Positions 12,183 through 21,688 of a DNA stretch of 53,745 bases are shown here, piece after piece. Position numbers and translations under genes: made by a program. This DNA comes from Hortaea werneckii (Eukaryota > Ascomycota > Dothideomycetes > Mycosphaerellales > Teratosphaeriaceae), in the NCBI GenBank assembly GCA_037044905.1, contig JBAOKB010000130.1, positions 1 through 53,745 on the forward strand, in the 5' to 3' direction. Each line of letters starts with the position of its first letter. Position 1 is the stretch's first letter. The notes below the pieces were generated by a model. The model worked only from the letters and a program-made list of their open reading frames with translations. It did no database searches and was not told the DNA's origin.

Positions 12183-12215
<33 letters not shown>
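12183..12215 (+). repeat. Poly(G) tract, 33 nt
   Basis: 33 consecutive G on the + strand, 351 nt beyond the RPL5 stop codon. If transcribed in the RPL5 3' region it would read as poly(C). Confidence 0.93.
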
Positions 12216-12218
<3 letters not shown>

Positions 12219-12566
12219 ACAAGTGGACAGAAGAGCTGTATTTTATCTCTATTACCTCGCAGCAAGTAAGATTATAGAACGGGACGAGGCAAGACGATAA
12301 GTAACAAGGCATCAAAAAGCAAAAGACGTCTACTTGTTTCGGCAAACTTATGGGACAGGAAAGGATGTGACTGAATATCTCACAGCAGTGGAAGTTTTGC
12401 ACGAGGACAATAAAAGACTTAGACATGTGAAATGGGTATCGCAAATTTTGGGGTTGCTGAAGAAGCATTACTTGTGCAACTACTTGCAAGGCAACCGAAA
12501 CCATAGGCAGAATCACGTCCACGGTGCCCGACGTCAAGCCATGCCAGCGGAACTGCAGAAGAGAGC

Positions 12567-13654
12567 TTAGACCTCGCCGGCAAGCTGCTTGATCTTCTGC
12601 TGGACGGTGGCCTCCTTCTGCTCCTTGGTCTTCTTGGGAGTGCGGTACTTCTTGCTCTCGGCCTTCCACTCCTCCTTGCTCTTCTTGGAACCGGCCTCCG
12701 GGTCCTTCTTGAATGGGTCCTCACGGATCTGGCTGTGAGCCTCGCTGTAAAGCTCCTCCAGACCGTCGGCCTCAATCTCGTCGTCGATGTAGCCGGAGAA
12801 CTGGCTCTTGTACCTCTCCTCATCGTCGTCGGCGAGGGTCTCCATGTACTCAGCGACGTGACCGCCGAAGATGTACTTGCGGAGGGTCTCAGCGTCGAGC
12901 TCCTTGGTCTCGATGTCGTAACCCGGGAAACGCTTGTCGGAGTGCGGGATGTAGATACCGCCGTCGGAAGCACCCTTCATGGCACCGAAGACACGGGCAC
13001 CAGTGGAGGTACGGGTCAGACCAACGTCGAGGAAGCACTTGAATGGGCGACGCTCCTCGCCGTCAACGTCGGCGGCCTCGGTGAGCTTGTACTCGCCGTC
13101 AGCCTCCTCGACACCAGGGAACATGTCGGCAATCTGGAGCTTGCTCAGGGCGCGGCGGGCGACCAGCAGACCAGTGCAGTAAGCAGCAGCCCAGTTGGTC
13201 AGACCGTGGGTGACGCCGTAGCGCGGGAGCTCATGGGCGTAGGCGGCGACGAAGACCTTGTCGCCAGAGATCTCAGAGGTGATGATCTGGCAGATGATGT
13301 CCTTCTTGGTGAAACGGACGACCAGGCGGTACTTGGGCGCATTGTACTTGTTCTTGGCCTGGGCGATGAGCTTCTTGCGAGCGGCGTAGTCGGTCTTGCC
13401 GGACCGTCTGCGCTTGTACTTCACCTGGTAACGGCTGGGAGACGGTCAGCGACTTGTCATCTGGAGAGGATTGAGCTTCTGTCAACATACCTGAAGTAGG
13501 CGGAGTTCTTGACCAACTTGGTCTGCAATCACATCCACGAGTCAGCAATCTGCGCTTCAGTCTCCCATACCGAAGCATCTTGCGGCGACTCTCAGACAGG
13601 CTCACGAGGCCATTGGGAGCCAGTGCCGGCATTGAAGGGACTTACGAAAGCCAT
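12567..13654 (-). CDS. RPL5: 60S ribosomal protein L5 (uL18)
   Basis: Exons on the minus strand are 13646-13654 (9 nt, MAF), 13491-13522 and 12567-13434. The joined protein is 302 residues and begins MAFTKLVKNSAYFSRYQVK, the expected eukaryotic L5 N-terminus. Further conserved blocks include KYKRRRSGKTDYAARKKL, RLVVRFTKKDIICQI, YGVTHGLTNWAAAYCTGLL, VFGAMKGASDGGIYIPHS and the Lys-rich C-terminal tail. L5 binds 5S rRNA with L11 and is assembled into the central protuberance of the 60S subunit. Introns are 123 and 56 nt. An early intron after only three codons is common in fungal ribosomal protein genes. A TAGGG/CACGTG element lies about 210 nt upstream of the start. Confidence 0.97.
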
Positions 13655-14791
13655 GGTGTCGTTGTCGTAGAGCCTTCACTGGCGCGTGTCGAAAAGAAGA
13701 AATCCTTTCGAATCCCGCTGCCAAAGTAATTTGGCGTGGGCGCCCATAAGCCCCGCCAAGAGTTCATGGAGTGTGGTGGTGGTCAGCGCAAGAATGCCTG
13801 AGGCTGTAAATTTCCTTGTCGCAGCCCTGCACCCCGCCTGACCTGCCCGCTGTCAACCAGCTAGGGTCACGTGAACGCGCATCGTATATGACCAGACGCA
13901 TCAAAACACAATGAGATCCGGCGACATTACTATGATGTCTTTCCCAGTCAACGCTATCAAGTCCATCCTACCTGACTGCCAACCTCTCATCCTCTCCTCA
14001 ATATCGGCAGCTCACCACACATGCATTCCGCTTCCCCAAGCCACTTATGTGCAAACTTGGTAGGAAACACCGCCCATTGATTAAGGCGCAGAAGACATGG
14101 AAACGGCTTGAATGATTCCGTCTTGGGGAGGGAGGGAAAAAAATATTTGGTCAAAGGAGTGTGAATTCTCGTTATCTGGCCGTCATAATAAAAAGAAGCA
14201 CTGCGGTAGTAGCTGCGCAAGCAAGTAGGGCGCCTAGCAAGAGGCGACAACCCATCCAGCCATCCATCCGTTCCTCCATCCGTCCATGGAACCACACGCA
14301 CAACCAAACACAACAAAGTAATAGTTAAAAACGTGTCGTGTCTTCCCCATCCTAAATATGCACACACTAGAAAAAAGAGGAACAGGAGGGGTTCTTCAGC
14401 AATAGTAGCTGCGTGCAGTCCGCGCCGCGATGCACGCAAGATGAAATAGCCGATTCCCTCCCACTTAGTAGAAGAAAGGGAAAGGCAAAGTTTTTAATTT
14501 TTTTTTTCTCCTTCAAAATCAATCCTCATACCCATCTCACCTCCCCCCATAGTGACAGCCTTGGCGACCAGATCGGTCCCAGAAAATAGTTGGCCGTCCC
14601 CGATATAGCCCCCTTCCACGTTTATGCGTTGCGTTCCGCCCGTGTCCGCCGTTGTATAAGATTTCGTGATGAGTCCCGAGCATCCAACGTCGAAAACTTC
14701 CTTCACCCCGCCTCGGCATCAGAAGTATGAAAAGGATGAAAAAAGGCCAATGTACATGAAAAGAGAGAAAGAGAGAAAGAGAGAGGATTGT
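13655..14791. other. RPL5 promoter region and 3' flank of the Gln-rich gene
   Basis: No coding region is supported. The left part is the RPL5 promoter. The right part is the 3' side of the Gln-rich gene. It contains CCAT/CCGT-type tetranucleotide repeats near 14246-14286 and a GA-rich stretch at 14761-14787, just beyond the Gln-rich gene's stop codon. Confidence 0.5.
13862..13874 (-). promoter_or_regulatory. Tbf1-like TAGGG plus Cbf1 E-box upstream of RPL5
   Basis: The + strand reads TAGGGTCACGTGA. It combines a TAGGG core with the perfect 8-bp palindrome TCACGTGA (13867-13874), 213 nt upstream of the RPL5 start. In Candida albicans, Tbf1 (TAGGG-type) and Cbf1 (RTCACGTG) sites together drive ribosomal protein genes. 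The same role here is inferred from sequence and position only. Confidence 0.5.
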
Positions 14792-16435
14792 CTAAAAGAC
14801 GAAGCTCCTCCGCTTCTCAGCCGCAGATAGAACGCCCAGCATCATCTTCTTCCTGTCGCCGCCATTGGCAGAGACAGGCGTAGCGGGAGTCGGAGGCTGC
14901 TTGAAAGCACCGTCTTCGCCCTCGCTGCTAGAGGCAGAGCTCAGACCGAAGTAGCCCTCCGTGGAACCGTTCGAGTTCCGCTTCTCCTTCATCTCGCTGC
15001 CGATGGGGCTCATCTTCCGGCTGCCGGCATTGCTGTCGAACGAAGCGAGATCCTCGCTCTCCTCAGCGATGGGGAAGCTGATGTCATTCTCGCTGATCGG
15101 GCTGCCGTTGGAAGAGCGCGAGACGCCGCGACGCCCGTTACCCGCCTTCATGAGGTTGTCCAGCGCGCGACGACGCTGACGGGTGGCGAAGTTCTTGCTG
15201 CCCTCGTGCTTGCTGGTAGGAGCAGCGGTAAGCTCTTCGAGCGGCGGCGGGCCACGAGGCTGACGCAGAGGGTGGTCGCCAGCGCGGGCGTTGCCTGGAC
15301 CGAACGTGCCGGTCATGGGCGTCGGAGGGAATGCGCTCCGCTGAGAGCCGAAAGTGGCGGCAGAAGAGGTCATGGCACCGGCAGGCGCCTTGGCAGAAGG
15401 ATCGATGGCAAGCGAAGTTGCTTTCTTATGACCACGACGGAATGCGTTGGCAGATGGAGGCGGTAGAGGCTCTACTGGCTGCTGCGAAGCTGGCGGCGGA
15501 GATGTCTTCTTTGGAGGAGTAAAAGAACGACCGTTGGCCGGTGTAGATCTTTCCGTCCCTGGCGGAGAAATCTGAACACTCGGGGTGGGCGACTCGTACT
15601 TTGGCGGAGAGAATGCAGAGTACTGCGCCTGCTGGGCAGGAGATATGGATGCCTGGGGCTGTTGTTGTGCGCTCTGATCGTATGCATAGGTGTAACCCTG
15701 GATAGCTGGGTTATAGACGAGGTAGAGGCCCGGCTGACCAGGAACCTCGATCGGAGACTGGATTTGCTGCTGGCCGTACATGTCCGACGGCACCTGCGCA
15801 GCCATCTGGGGCTGCTGAAATCCATTGCGCTGCATGCCTTGACCCATGTTCTGGCCCTGGTTTCCCAAGGTGAGCGTCGCGAGCTGCTGCTGAAGCTGCT
15901 GCTGACGCTGAGCCAAGTACAGCTGAGTCATTTGCAGCTGCTGGAGCACAGCAGGATCCATCTCTTCCATCTGTTCGTACACTGAAGGCGGAGCAAGCAC
16001 CTGCTCAGGTAAAGAGTACATCTGCCTACCAGCATTCACGGCATACTGGTTGGACATGTTGAAGTTGGCCGCGGTCGCAGTCTGAGGGACGCCTTGTCCG
16101 TAGGCATCATAACCCTGATTGGCCCACTTCGAGGCACCGAGTCTTTGGTGCTCAGTCTGAGAGTAAGGAGCGGAAGCCGGGACTGAAGGAGTCTTCGGCT
16201 GGGTACGCAAGCCCGCAAGCAGATGCGAGCGGCTGGTACGAGGGGTCGGATTATCGACCTGGTTCTCGCTGATGGAGCTGACATTGGGAGGGAGCGCCAC
16301 GCTCAATCTCTTATTATTGAAGCGCGAGCGATTACCATTGGCGAAACCAGAGCTCGGAGCATTGAGGCCGTTGGAGGCGAAGCCGTTGTTATTGTTGTAA
16401 GTCATTTGAGCAAGACCGCCAGCGTCAAAGCTCAT
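14792..16435 (-). CDS. Gln/Asn-rich fungal protein of unknown function
   Basis: A single-exon open frame of 547 residues, which I do not recognise. The N-terminus is Asn-rich (MTYNNNNGFASNG), followed by a basic segment (NRSRFNNKRLSVALP) and a SRSHLLAGLRTQPK segment. Residues about 165-280 are rich in Gln, with QQQLQQQL-type runs and Tyr/Gln-rich prion-like composition. Residues about 290-480 are Ser/Pro-rich with PPKKTSPPP-type motifs and a QRRRALDNLMKAGNGRRGVSRS-like basic patch. The protein ends in a compact charged peptide, MLGVLSAAEKRRSFVF. The ordered-looking ends with a disordered middle suggest an RNA-binding or scaffold protein, but no domain can be named. It shares an upstream region with the fRMsr gene (divergent, 1.76 kb). 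Confidence 0.8.
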   Translation of the reverse strand: MSFDAGGLAQMTYNNNNGFASNGLNAPSSGFANGNRSRFNNKRLSVALPPNVSSISENQVDNPTPRTSRSHLLAGLRTQPKTPSVPASAPYSQTEHQRLGASKWANQGYDAYGQGVPQTATAANFNMSNQYAVNAGRQMYSLPEQVLAPPSVYEQMEEMDPAVLQQLQMTQLYLAQRQQQLQQQLATLTLGNQGQNMGQGMQRNGFQQPQMAAQVPSDMYGQQQIQSPIEVPGQPGLYLVYNPAIQGYTYAYDQSAQQQPQASISPAQQAQYSAFSPPKYESPTPSVQISPPGTERSTPANGRSFTPPKKTSPPPASQQPVEPLPPPSANAFRRGHKKATSLAIDPSAKAPAGAMTSSAATFGSQRSAFPPTPMTGTFGPGNARAGDHPLRQPRGPPPLEELTAAPTSKHEGSKNFATRQRRRALDNLMKAGNGRRGVSRSSNGSPISENDISFPIAEESEDLASFDSNAGSRKMSPIGSEMKEKRNSNGSTEGYFGLSSASSSEGEDGAFKQPPTPATPVSANGGDRKKMMLGVLSAAEKRRSFVF

Positions 16436-18197
16436 AGTTGGGTGTCGTAAAAATTGAAAGCACGTAAATGCGGATATGTCGTAATGCTCAAGCGCAAATG
16501 CAGTTCTGCTATTCGATTATGGTGGCAGCTGGCAAGAGAACGCTCTTGAAGAAGGGCTGAGTAAGGTGCCGAAAAAACTGTAGTTCAAAGGGGGTGCGGC
16601 GTCGTCTCTCTCAGCAGGATAATTACACTGCTCTATCAAGGCAAGCAGTAGGTTGCAGTGTGCAGATTAAGAGATTACAATAGAATATTGCTCTTTCAAA
16701 TGGCGTAGCCGGGAGTCGTGACAATGGATGTTCTTTGTACTCGGCAACACGGGTCTATGTCCAGGCAAGCCGCGCTTCTTTGTCCCTGCAAAGACGTCCG
16801 AATGGCGTAGAGGTGAAGTGTCTCAAGCTCCAAAGTCCGAGCAAGCTCTTTCGGTCGCGGTAAGGCTGGTAGGCTGGATGGAAGCTGGTGATACGCGGGT
16901 TCCTTGACCGGGGAATGCCTTGTCAAAGCGCGCAGAGCGTGGTGTGAGAATGAGACTGGCTCAAATGCGTCACGAGATTCGGCAGTGCGATGCGGCGGTG
17001 GGTGCGGTCGAGATTAGAGGCGACAGACACGCGGCCACTGAAGCTGCAAAATCAAAGGATGGTGCTGGTCGTGGTCGTGGTGGTGGTGTTGGTGGTGTAT
17101 GTATGGGAAAGATGCAAGAGCAGAGATGGACTCGCGACGGGCGGCGACGAGAGAAAGAAGGAATGATGGAAGGGTAATGGACTGCTGGAGAGAGAGAGAG
17201 AGAGAGAGATGATAACGAAGAGGAGGGAGGTGCAGCACCGGCAGCAACAGAATAGCAGCAGGCTGGTGGGTGACGAGGGAGGAGGGAGAGAAAGTACTGT
17301 ACGATCGTGCCTGCAGAGGACAAAGCGTGCCAGAAGCGAGCCAGGAGAAGCCGCTCCACGCGATTGGTTCGCCAAGCTGCAGCTAGCGACTAGAGGCGCA
17401 AACCTCCCGCTTCTAGACAGCCAGTCAAAAACCTTACGGCACCACTACGCCCGTCCCTCTCGTCCCTGTAGCTTACCAGCTTTCCTCAAACGCCCACTGC
17501 CTCCAAACCTTGAGAAACAGCGGTGAAGCCATCTATAGAGTAGACACGAATGTGTGGAGAGAGAGTGCTTGCGTGATCTGATCGCCATCAAACCCTTGGT
17601 GCCTTGATCGATTGCACGCCTGTACAGTGATTTCGATATTAGCACCGCCCGTACCGAAGTAACCGCGACGAACACGCTGGCCTGGCTCCTCTGCTCGTTC
17701 GAAGCAACCGGAAGCGTGACAGCCGCCGGCGCCAGCGCTTATGCCCGTCCCTTACCATTGGCCTCAGGCACGCGCAGCACCACAAAATATCCTCCCACGC
17801 TGCTTCTCTCCTATTTGTCTAGACCGCCCGCCTTCATCACACATCATCCCTAATCGGTTGCCGTGCAAATGTAGGTGCGCCGTCCCTGCAGGAGACTATG
17901 GAGCGTTTGCAGTCGCGGGCAGACTTCTCGTCGAGACCTCTGTGGTGGGGGGGTTCTTGTTGGACCCATGCGATGGATCCCATCCAGCTAATCGGCTCCC
18001 TGTTTCATCTGCACCCGAACTTTGAAACGCGCCGAAGGAATGTGGGAAGATGAGCCTGTTGGCCCCGCCCCGTCGGATTGCCGAACCACGCTTTCTTTAC
18101 CGAATTCGGCACTGCAGAGAAATCTCACACAGACCTTGCTTCGACGTAGTCAGAATATTATATTCAACTTGTTCAACTCCCTAGATAGCTTGTCAAG
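16436..18197. other. Divergent promoter region between Gln-rich gene and fRMsr
   Basis: No gene is recognised. Simple repeats are present: GTGGT/GGTGTT-type sequence around 17058-17098 and a (GA) run of about 10 units at 17188-17208. Leaders of both flanking genes probably fall here. Confidence 0.5.
17188..17208 (+). repeat. (GA)n microsatellite, about 10 units
   Basis: Uninterrupted GA dinucleotide repeat in the divergent intergenic region. GA/CT tracts are common in fungal promoters; no specific function can be claimed. Confidence 0.85.
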
Positions 18198-18918
18198 ATG
18201 GTGCGTAGTTTTTGAAAATAGTAGTGGTCGACGTCTCGGATGACAGAAAATAAAACTGAGACGGAAGGTAGGTCCACGCAGATTCCTCTACATTCAACTC
18301 CGGTGTCTCCAAGTCCCAAGCATATGAACAAGTGCACGAGCAAGCCCAGGCGCTCTTTGACGGCCAGCGCAACTGGATATGGTAGAGTCGACCTTGTCCC
18401 CACGTCGCTGCGCAACACGCTCAGTATCTGACTGCGCTCTGAAGCAACACCGCCAACACCGCCTCCCTCCTCTGGCATGCATACCACGCCCTGCCCACAC
18501 CAAGTAATAAAGTCAACTGGGCGGGCTTCTACATCCTAGATCCCAAAGTCCCTAACCAGCTCATCCTCGGCCCCTTCCAGGGCAAAGTCGCGTGTCAGAC
18601 GATCAAATTCGGCAGAGGCGTATGCGGCGCTGCGGCACAGAGTGGCGAAACCCAACTCGTCCCGGATGTCGAGCAGTTCCCCGGCCATATTGCGTGTGAT
18701 AGTGAATCGCAGAGTGAGATTGTTGTGCCGATTTTGAAAGACGGAAAGGTACGTCGTTAAGCCTGTTGATTCTGCTAGTCAATCTCGTTAGTTGACAATC
18801 ATCCCAGGTTGTCGCTATAATCGACATCGACTGTGCTGCCAAAGACGGTTTCAATCACGACGACCAACGACATTTGGAGCAGCTTGCAAAGCTTCTGGCA
18901 GACGGGTGCGACTGGTGA
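18198..18918 (+). CDS. fRMsr: Free methionine-(R)-sulfoxide reductase (GAF-domain fRMsr)
   Basis: Four coding exons: 18198-18200 (the ATG alone), 18272-18381, 18445-18748 and 18808-18918. The joined protein is 175 residues. It begins MVHADSSTFNSGVSKSQAYEQ and continues through QRNWICNTANTASLLWHA, NWAGFYILDPK, CQTIKFGRGVCG, HIACDSESQSEIVVPI, VVAIIDIDC and a C-terminal LADGCDW. These are the hallmarks of the GAF-fold enzyme (yeast YKL069W, E. coli MsrC/YebR) that reduces free L-methionine-R-sulfoxide with thioredoxin. The three catalytic and resolving cysteines are at 88, 98 and 122, with the same 10 and 24 residue spacing as in yeast (91, 101, 125). No single open frame covers the gene because the exons are short, so it is easily missed. 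All junctions are GT-AG and the frame closes. Confidence 0.93.
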
Positions 18919-19804
18919 GGGCACTCGTGTCAACAATCGATCCAGTAGATAATGCCAATCATGTCATCCAAGCGCCCTATATTGGATCCAGTCTGTCCTC
19001 GAAGACAAGAATCCAGATCTTTGCAGCCGAAATAGACATGTTCATCAACAGTATTGGTGCGAACTTCCATCACTTTCAATCCCTGCGATGAGTCCAACAA
19101 TGTTCCCGCGTCTTAAATGTTTAGCGGATATATCTGATTAAGAAGGCAGGGCTGCCTCGAACGACCACAGGTTGCAGAAAACAGAGGATCCCGTCCGCTC
19201 TCCTGTACTTAAGCTGCAAACCGGCTGATTAGTATTAACGTGGGTGACCAGTTGAGAATCCCAGCTGTTGTTCGTTTTTGGCCTTTTCATTTTTGTCCAG
19301 AATTTTTTCGGTGCGTTCGGTGACTTCCTAAAGCGGAAGATTTCGGGGCGGACAAACGACTTGCCAAGGAATTTCTGCCGGCGCTTGCGGCACGTGATGC
19401 GGTTTCCAGCAACTACAGAGAGTGTCTGCATCGAATAAGGAGGTGCTATGGCTTGACTGTCCCAGGAAACTCGCAGGCGGCATTGAGTACGTTGTCTTTC
19501 CCACACTTCCTACCTGACAGAGATTTGTTTATCTTTCGGAACCGAAGAAAAGTTACTTAGACGGGCGCTTATCGTCCTATTCACCTTATGTTTGCACAAT
19601 ACCTACCCACTGACTTACTTTGACGATCGTTTGCCTTGCGCCCCTTTAGAAGTCCGTGCAATCACCGCTTTGAGACTCTCACCTCCATCCAAAACCCCTT
19701 CCAACGAAGCAGAACTTCATTTCAACTAAGTGTCTTCATCACTGCTATACACGCACTACAAATCGATCTTCTCATCAAAGGATACCACCTACTACCAGAC
19801 TACA

Positions 19805-19837
<33 letters not shown>

Positions 19838-20181
19838 TTATACCATAATGCTAACGAATCTTTCTATCCTGTAATTCCTAACCCTCCCAATTCTCCCCCT
19901 TCCTTTCCCACAACAAAAAGGTCTCCCAAAAAAAAAAAAAAAAAGAACTCCTGATGGAAAACGCCGCGCAGACTTATGCATCGTTTCTTTTGCTTCGGCG
20001 AAAAGTAGGAACGCAAAAAAAGACCAAAAACAGTCAGACGAGGGGGATTTTTTTTTTTTCCGCCCCATCTCTCTCTCCTCCTGTCGAAGAAGGCGCGTGG
20101 TGGGAAAGATAAAAAGGAGAGATTTTCCCATTTTTGTCCTATCTCTCTTTTCTGCTTCTCTCGCTCTGCCCTTCTCGATGT
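18919..20181. other. Convergent gap between fRMsr and MNN9
   Basis: No gene is recognised. The gap holds a 30-nt poly(C) tract, a 17-nt poly(A) run at 19928-19944 and a 12-nt T run near 20048-20059. The right end is the expected MNN9 3' untranslated region. Confidence 0.5.
19808..19837 (+). repeat. Poly(C) tract, 30 nt
   Basis: 30 consecutive C on the + strand, 345 nt beyond the MNN9 stop codon and 890 nt beyond the fRMsr stop codon. In the MNN9 direction it would read as poly(G). Confidence 0.93.
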
Positions 20182-21688
20182 TTACTCGTTGTAATGATAC
20201 ACCTATACAGAACTCGAATCAGTATTCTCGACTCCCTCTTCCCACGCAAGCAGCCGAAAGAAGGAAGAAAAAAAAAACAAAAGAAAAACAAAGAAAAAGA
20301 GCCAAACAAATAGCAAGGCAGGAAGCCAAAGCAGGAAGGGCGAAAGAGAGGCAAAAAAAAAAACATACAAAATAATTCGGCAGCCCGTAAGCCTGCCAGC
20401 CGAGGCGCGTGGCCATGCGCGCAAAGCCCTCGGTCTCGATGAGGTGGTAGAAGGGGAACGGCGGGAACATGGCGCCGTCGCGGTGGACGTCGGCCTTGAC
20501 GAGGAGGGCGGTGCCGCCGACGCCGTCGAGGTCGACTTCGCGGCGGGGATCGCCGTTGGGATCTGTTGTTGTTTCACCCCGTGTGTTAGCGGATCGTTCG
20601 ACGAAAATTCCATTTTGCCGGTTTTTTTTTTTTTTGTTATTCCCTTTCTTTCTTTCTCTTTTCTGTGGCCCTTCTCTCTGCCATTGCCCAAATCTCCTGG
20701 TTTTCCTTTGTAAGAGAAAGAGTTACGTACCACCCATATAAGCCATGAGATTCCGATACGTGGCCATCTCGGCATACCCCTCCAATAGAATCTCCTCGGG
20801 ACCCATCTTCTCCGCCAGCCCCTTAGCGGTCGGGGAGTCCTGCCAGCTATTAAAGTCGTACGGCCGGACGTCCATGCTCTCCTTGTCCTTGTTGTAGTAC
20901 CGCTGGAAGCAGTTAGGCACGATGATGCCCTTGTCGTGGCTGGCGAGGTCTTGCACCAAGCTGGCCGGCGTCTCGACAATGTCGCTGTCGAGCCAGAGGA
21001 CCCAGGAGGTGGTCGGACCCAGGGTGGTGAAGAGCAGGGCGTTGCGGGCTTTGGACATGGCGGCTCGGCGTTCTTTCTGCGCTGAGAGGGCGTGGCGTTC
21101 GTGCTCGCTGGTTAGGACGGGGATCTCGTCGTCCTGTCGCAGGATCGTGATACTCGCGAATCGGTTCTTGTTGGTGGGCGCTTGGGTTTTCTGGATTCGC
21201 TCTTGCAGCTGCTGCGTCGCGAGATTGCCTTCTCTGCCTTTGGGGATGATGAAGCCCAGTGAGATCAGGTCGTGGGGGTACGATAGCTTTACTAGGTTAT
21301 CCCAGTACTCGTCGTAGAATCTCGCCAACGGGGTCAGGATTAAGACGCTCTCCCTGTTGCCGATGGGGTCGCCCGTGACGGTAACATTGTTCATGTGATA
21401 GTGGACCACGGGCGGCGGGGCCATGATCTCGCCTTCGGCCAACTTCGGTTTGATGTAGGGTAATGAGGGTGGGGAGAGGGCGTTGGAGGCGGCATCTTTA
21501 CTGCTGAGGATCTGTTTCGCGCCGGCGTCTAGGGTCTTTATGCGGGGGATGCTCGTGCCGTCGGCAAAGAAGAAGTAGAGGAAGAATATACACAGGCCGG
21601 CGGCGAGGATGTAGGTGATGGGGTTGGTACGGCGGAGGGAGCGCGAGACGGCCATGACAGGCGGGGGGAGATCGGATTTTCTGGCCAT
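20182..21688 (-). CDS. MNN9: Mannan polymerase subunit Mnn9 (GT62 alpha-1,6-mannosyltransferase)
   Basis: Exons on the minus strand are 20731-21688, 20369-20562 and 20182-20202, giving 390 residues, close to the usual length of Mnn9. It is a type II Golgi membrane protein: a short basic cytosolic tail, one transmembrane helix at about 23-42, then the luminal catalytic domain. Family blocks include ESVLILTPLARFYDEYWDNL, SKARNALLFTTLGP, the metal-binding WLDSDI (D234-x-D236), GIIVPNCFQRY, EVDLDGVGGTALLVKADVH, and a C-terminus joining GLPNYF to VYHYNE. Mnn9 with Van1 or Anp1 starts the alpha-1,6 mannan backbone of cell-wall N-glycans. The final exon encodes only six residues plus stop. Its introns are 168 and 166 nt and rich in pyrimidine and purine runs. 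Family members Anp1 and Van1 are longer, which favours Mnn9. Confidence 0.93.

Larger units (their letters stand above)
10973..12566. other. Convergent gap between MIS13 and RPL5, with two poly(G) tracts
   Basis: No gene is recognised. The open frame 11356-11748 (+) has no family features. The gap holds the two long G homopolymers listed separately, which lie 245 nt apart. The part adjoining 12567 is expected to be the RPL5 3' untranslated region. Confidence 0.5.

Noticed and set aside
12735..13499. 254-codon open frame on the + strand across RPL5
   Set aside because: It is antisense to the clear RPL5 exons. Strong codon bias of a highly expressed gene often leaves the opposite strand open; there is no independent start, domain or splice pattern.
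13523..13645. Intron-encoded snoRNA in the first RPL5 intron
   Set aside because: No C box (RUGAUGA) is found with a matching D box, and no H/ACA hairpins are apparent.
20203..20979. 258-codon minus frame within MNN9
   Set aside because: It reads through both MNN9 introns in a shifted frame. The spliced Mnn9 protein explains the region fully.
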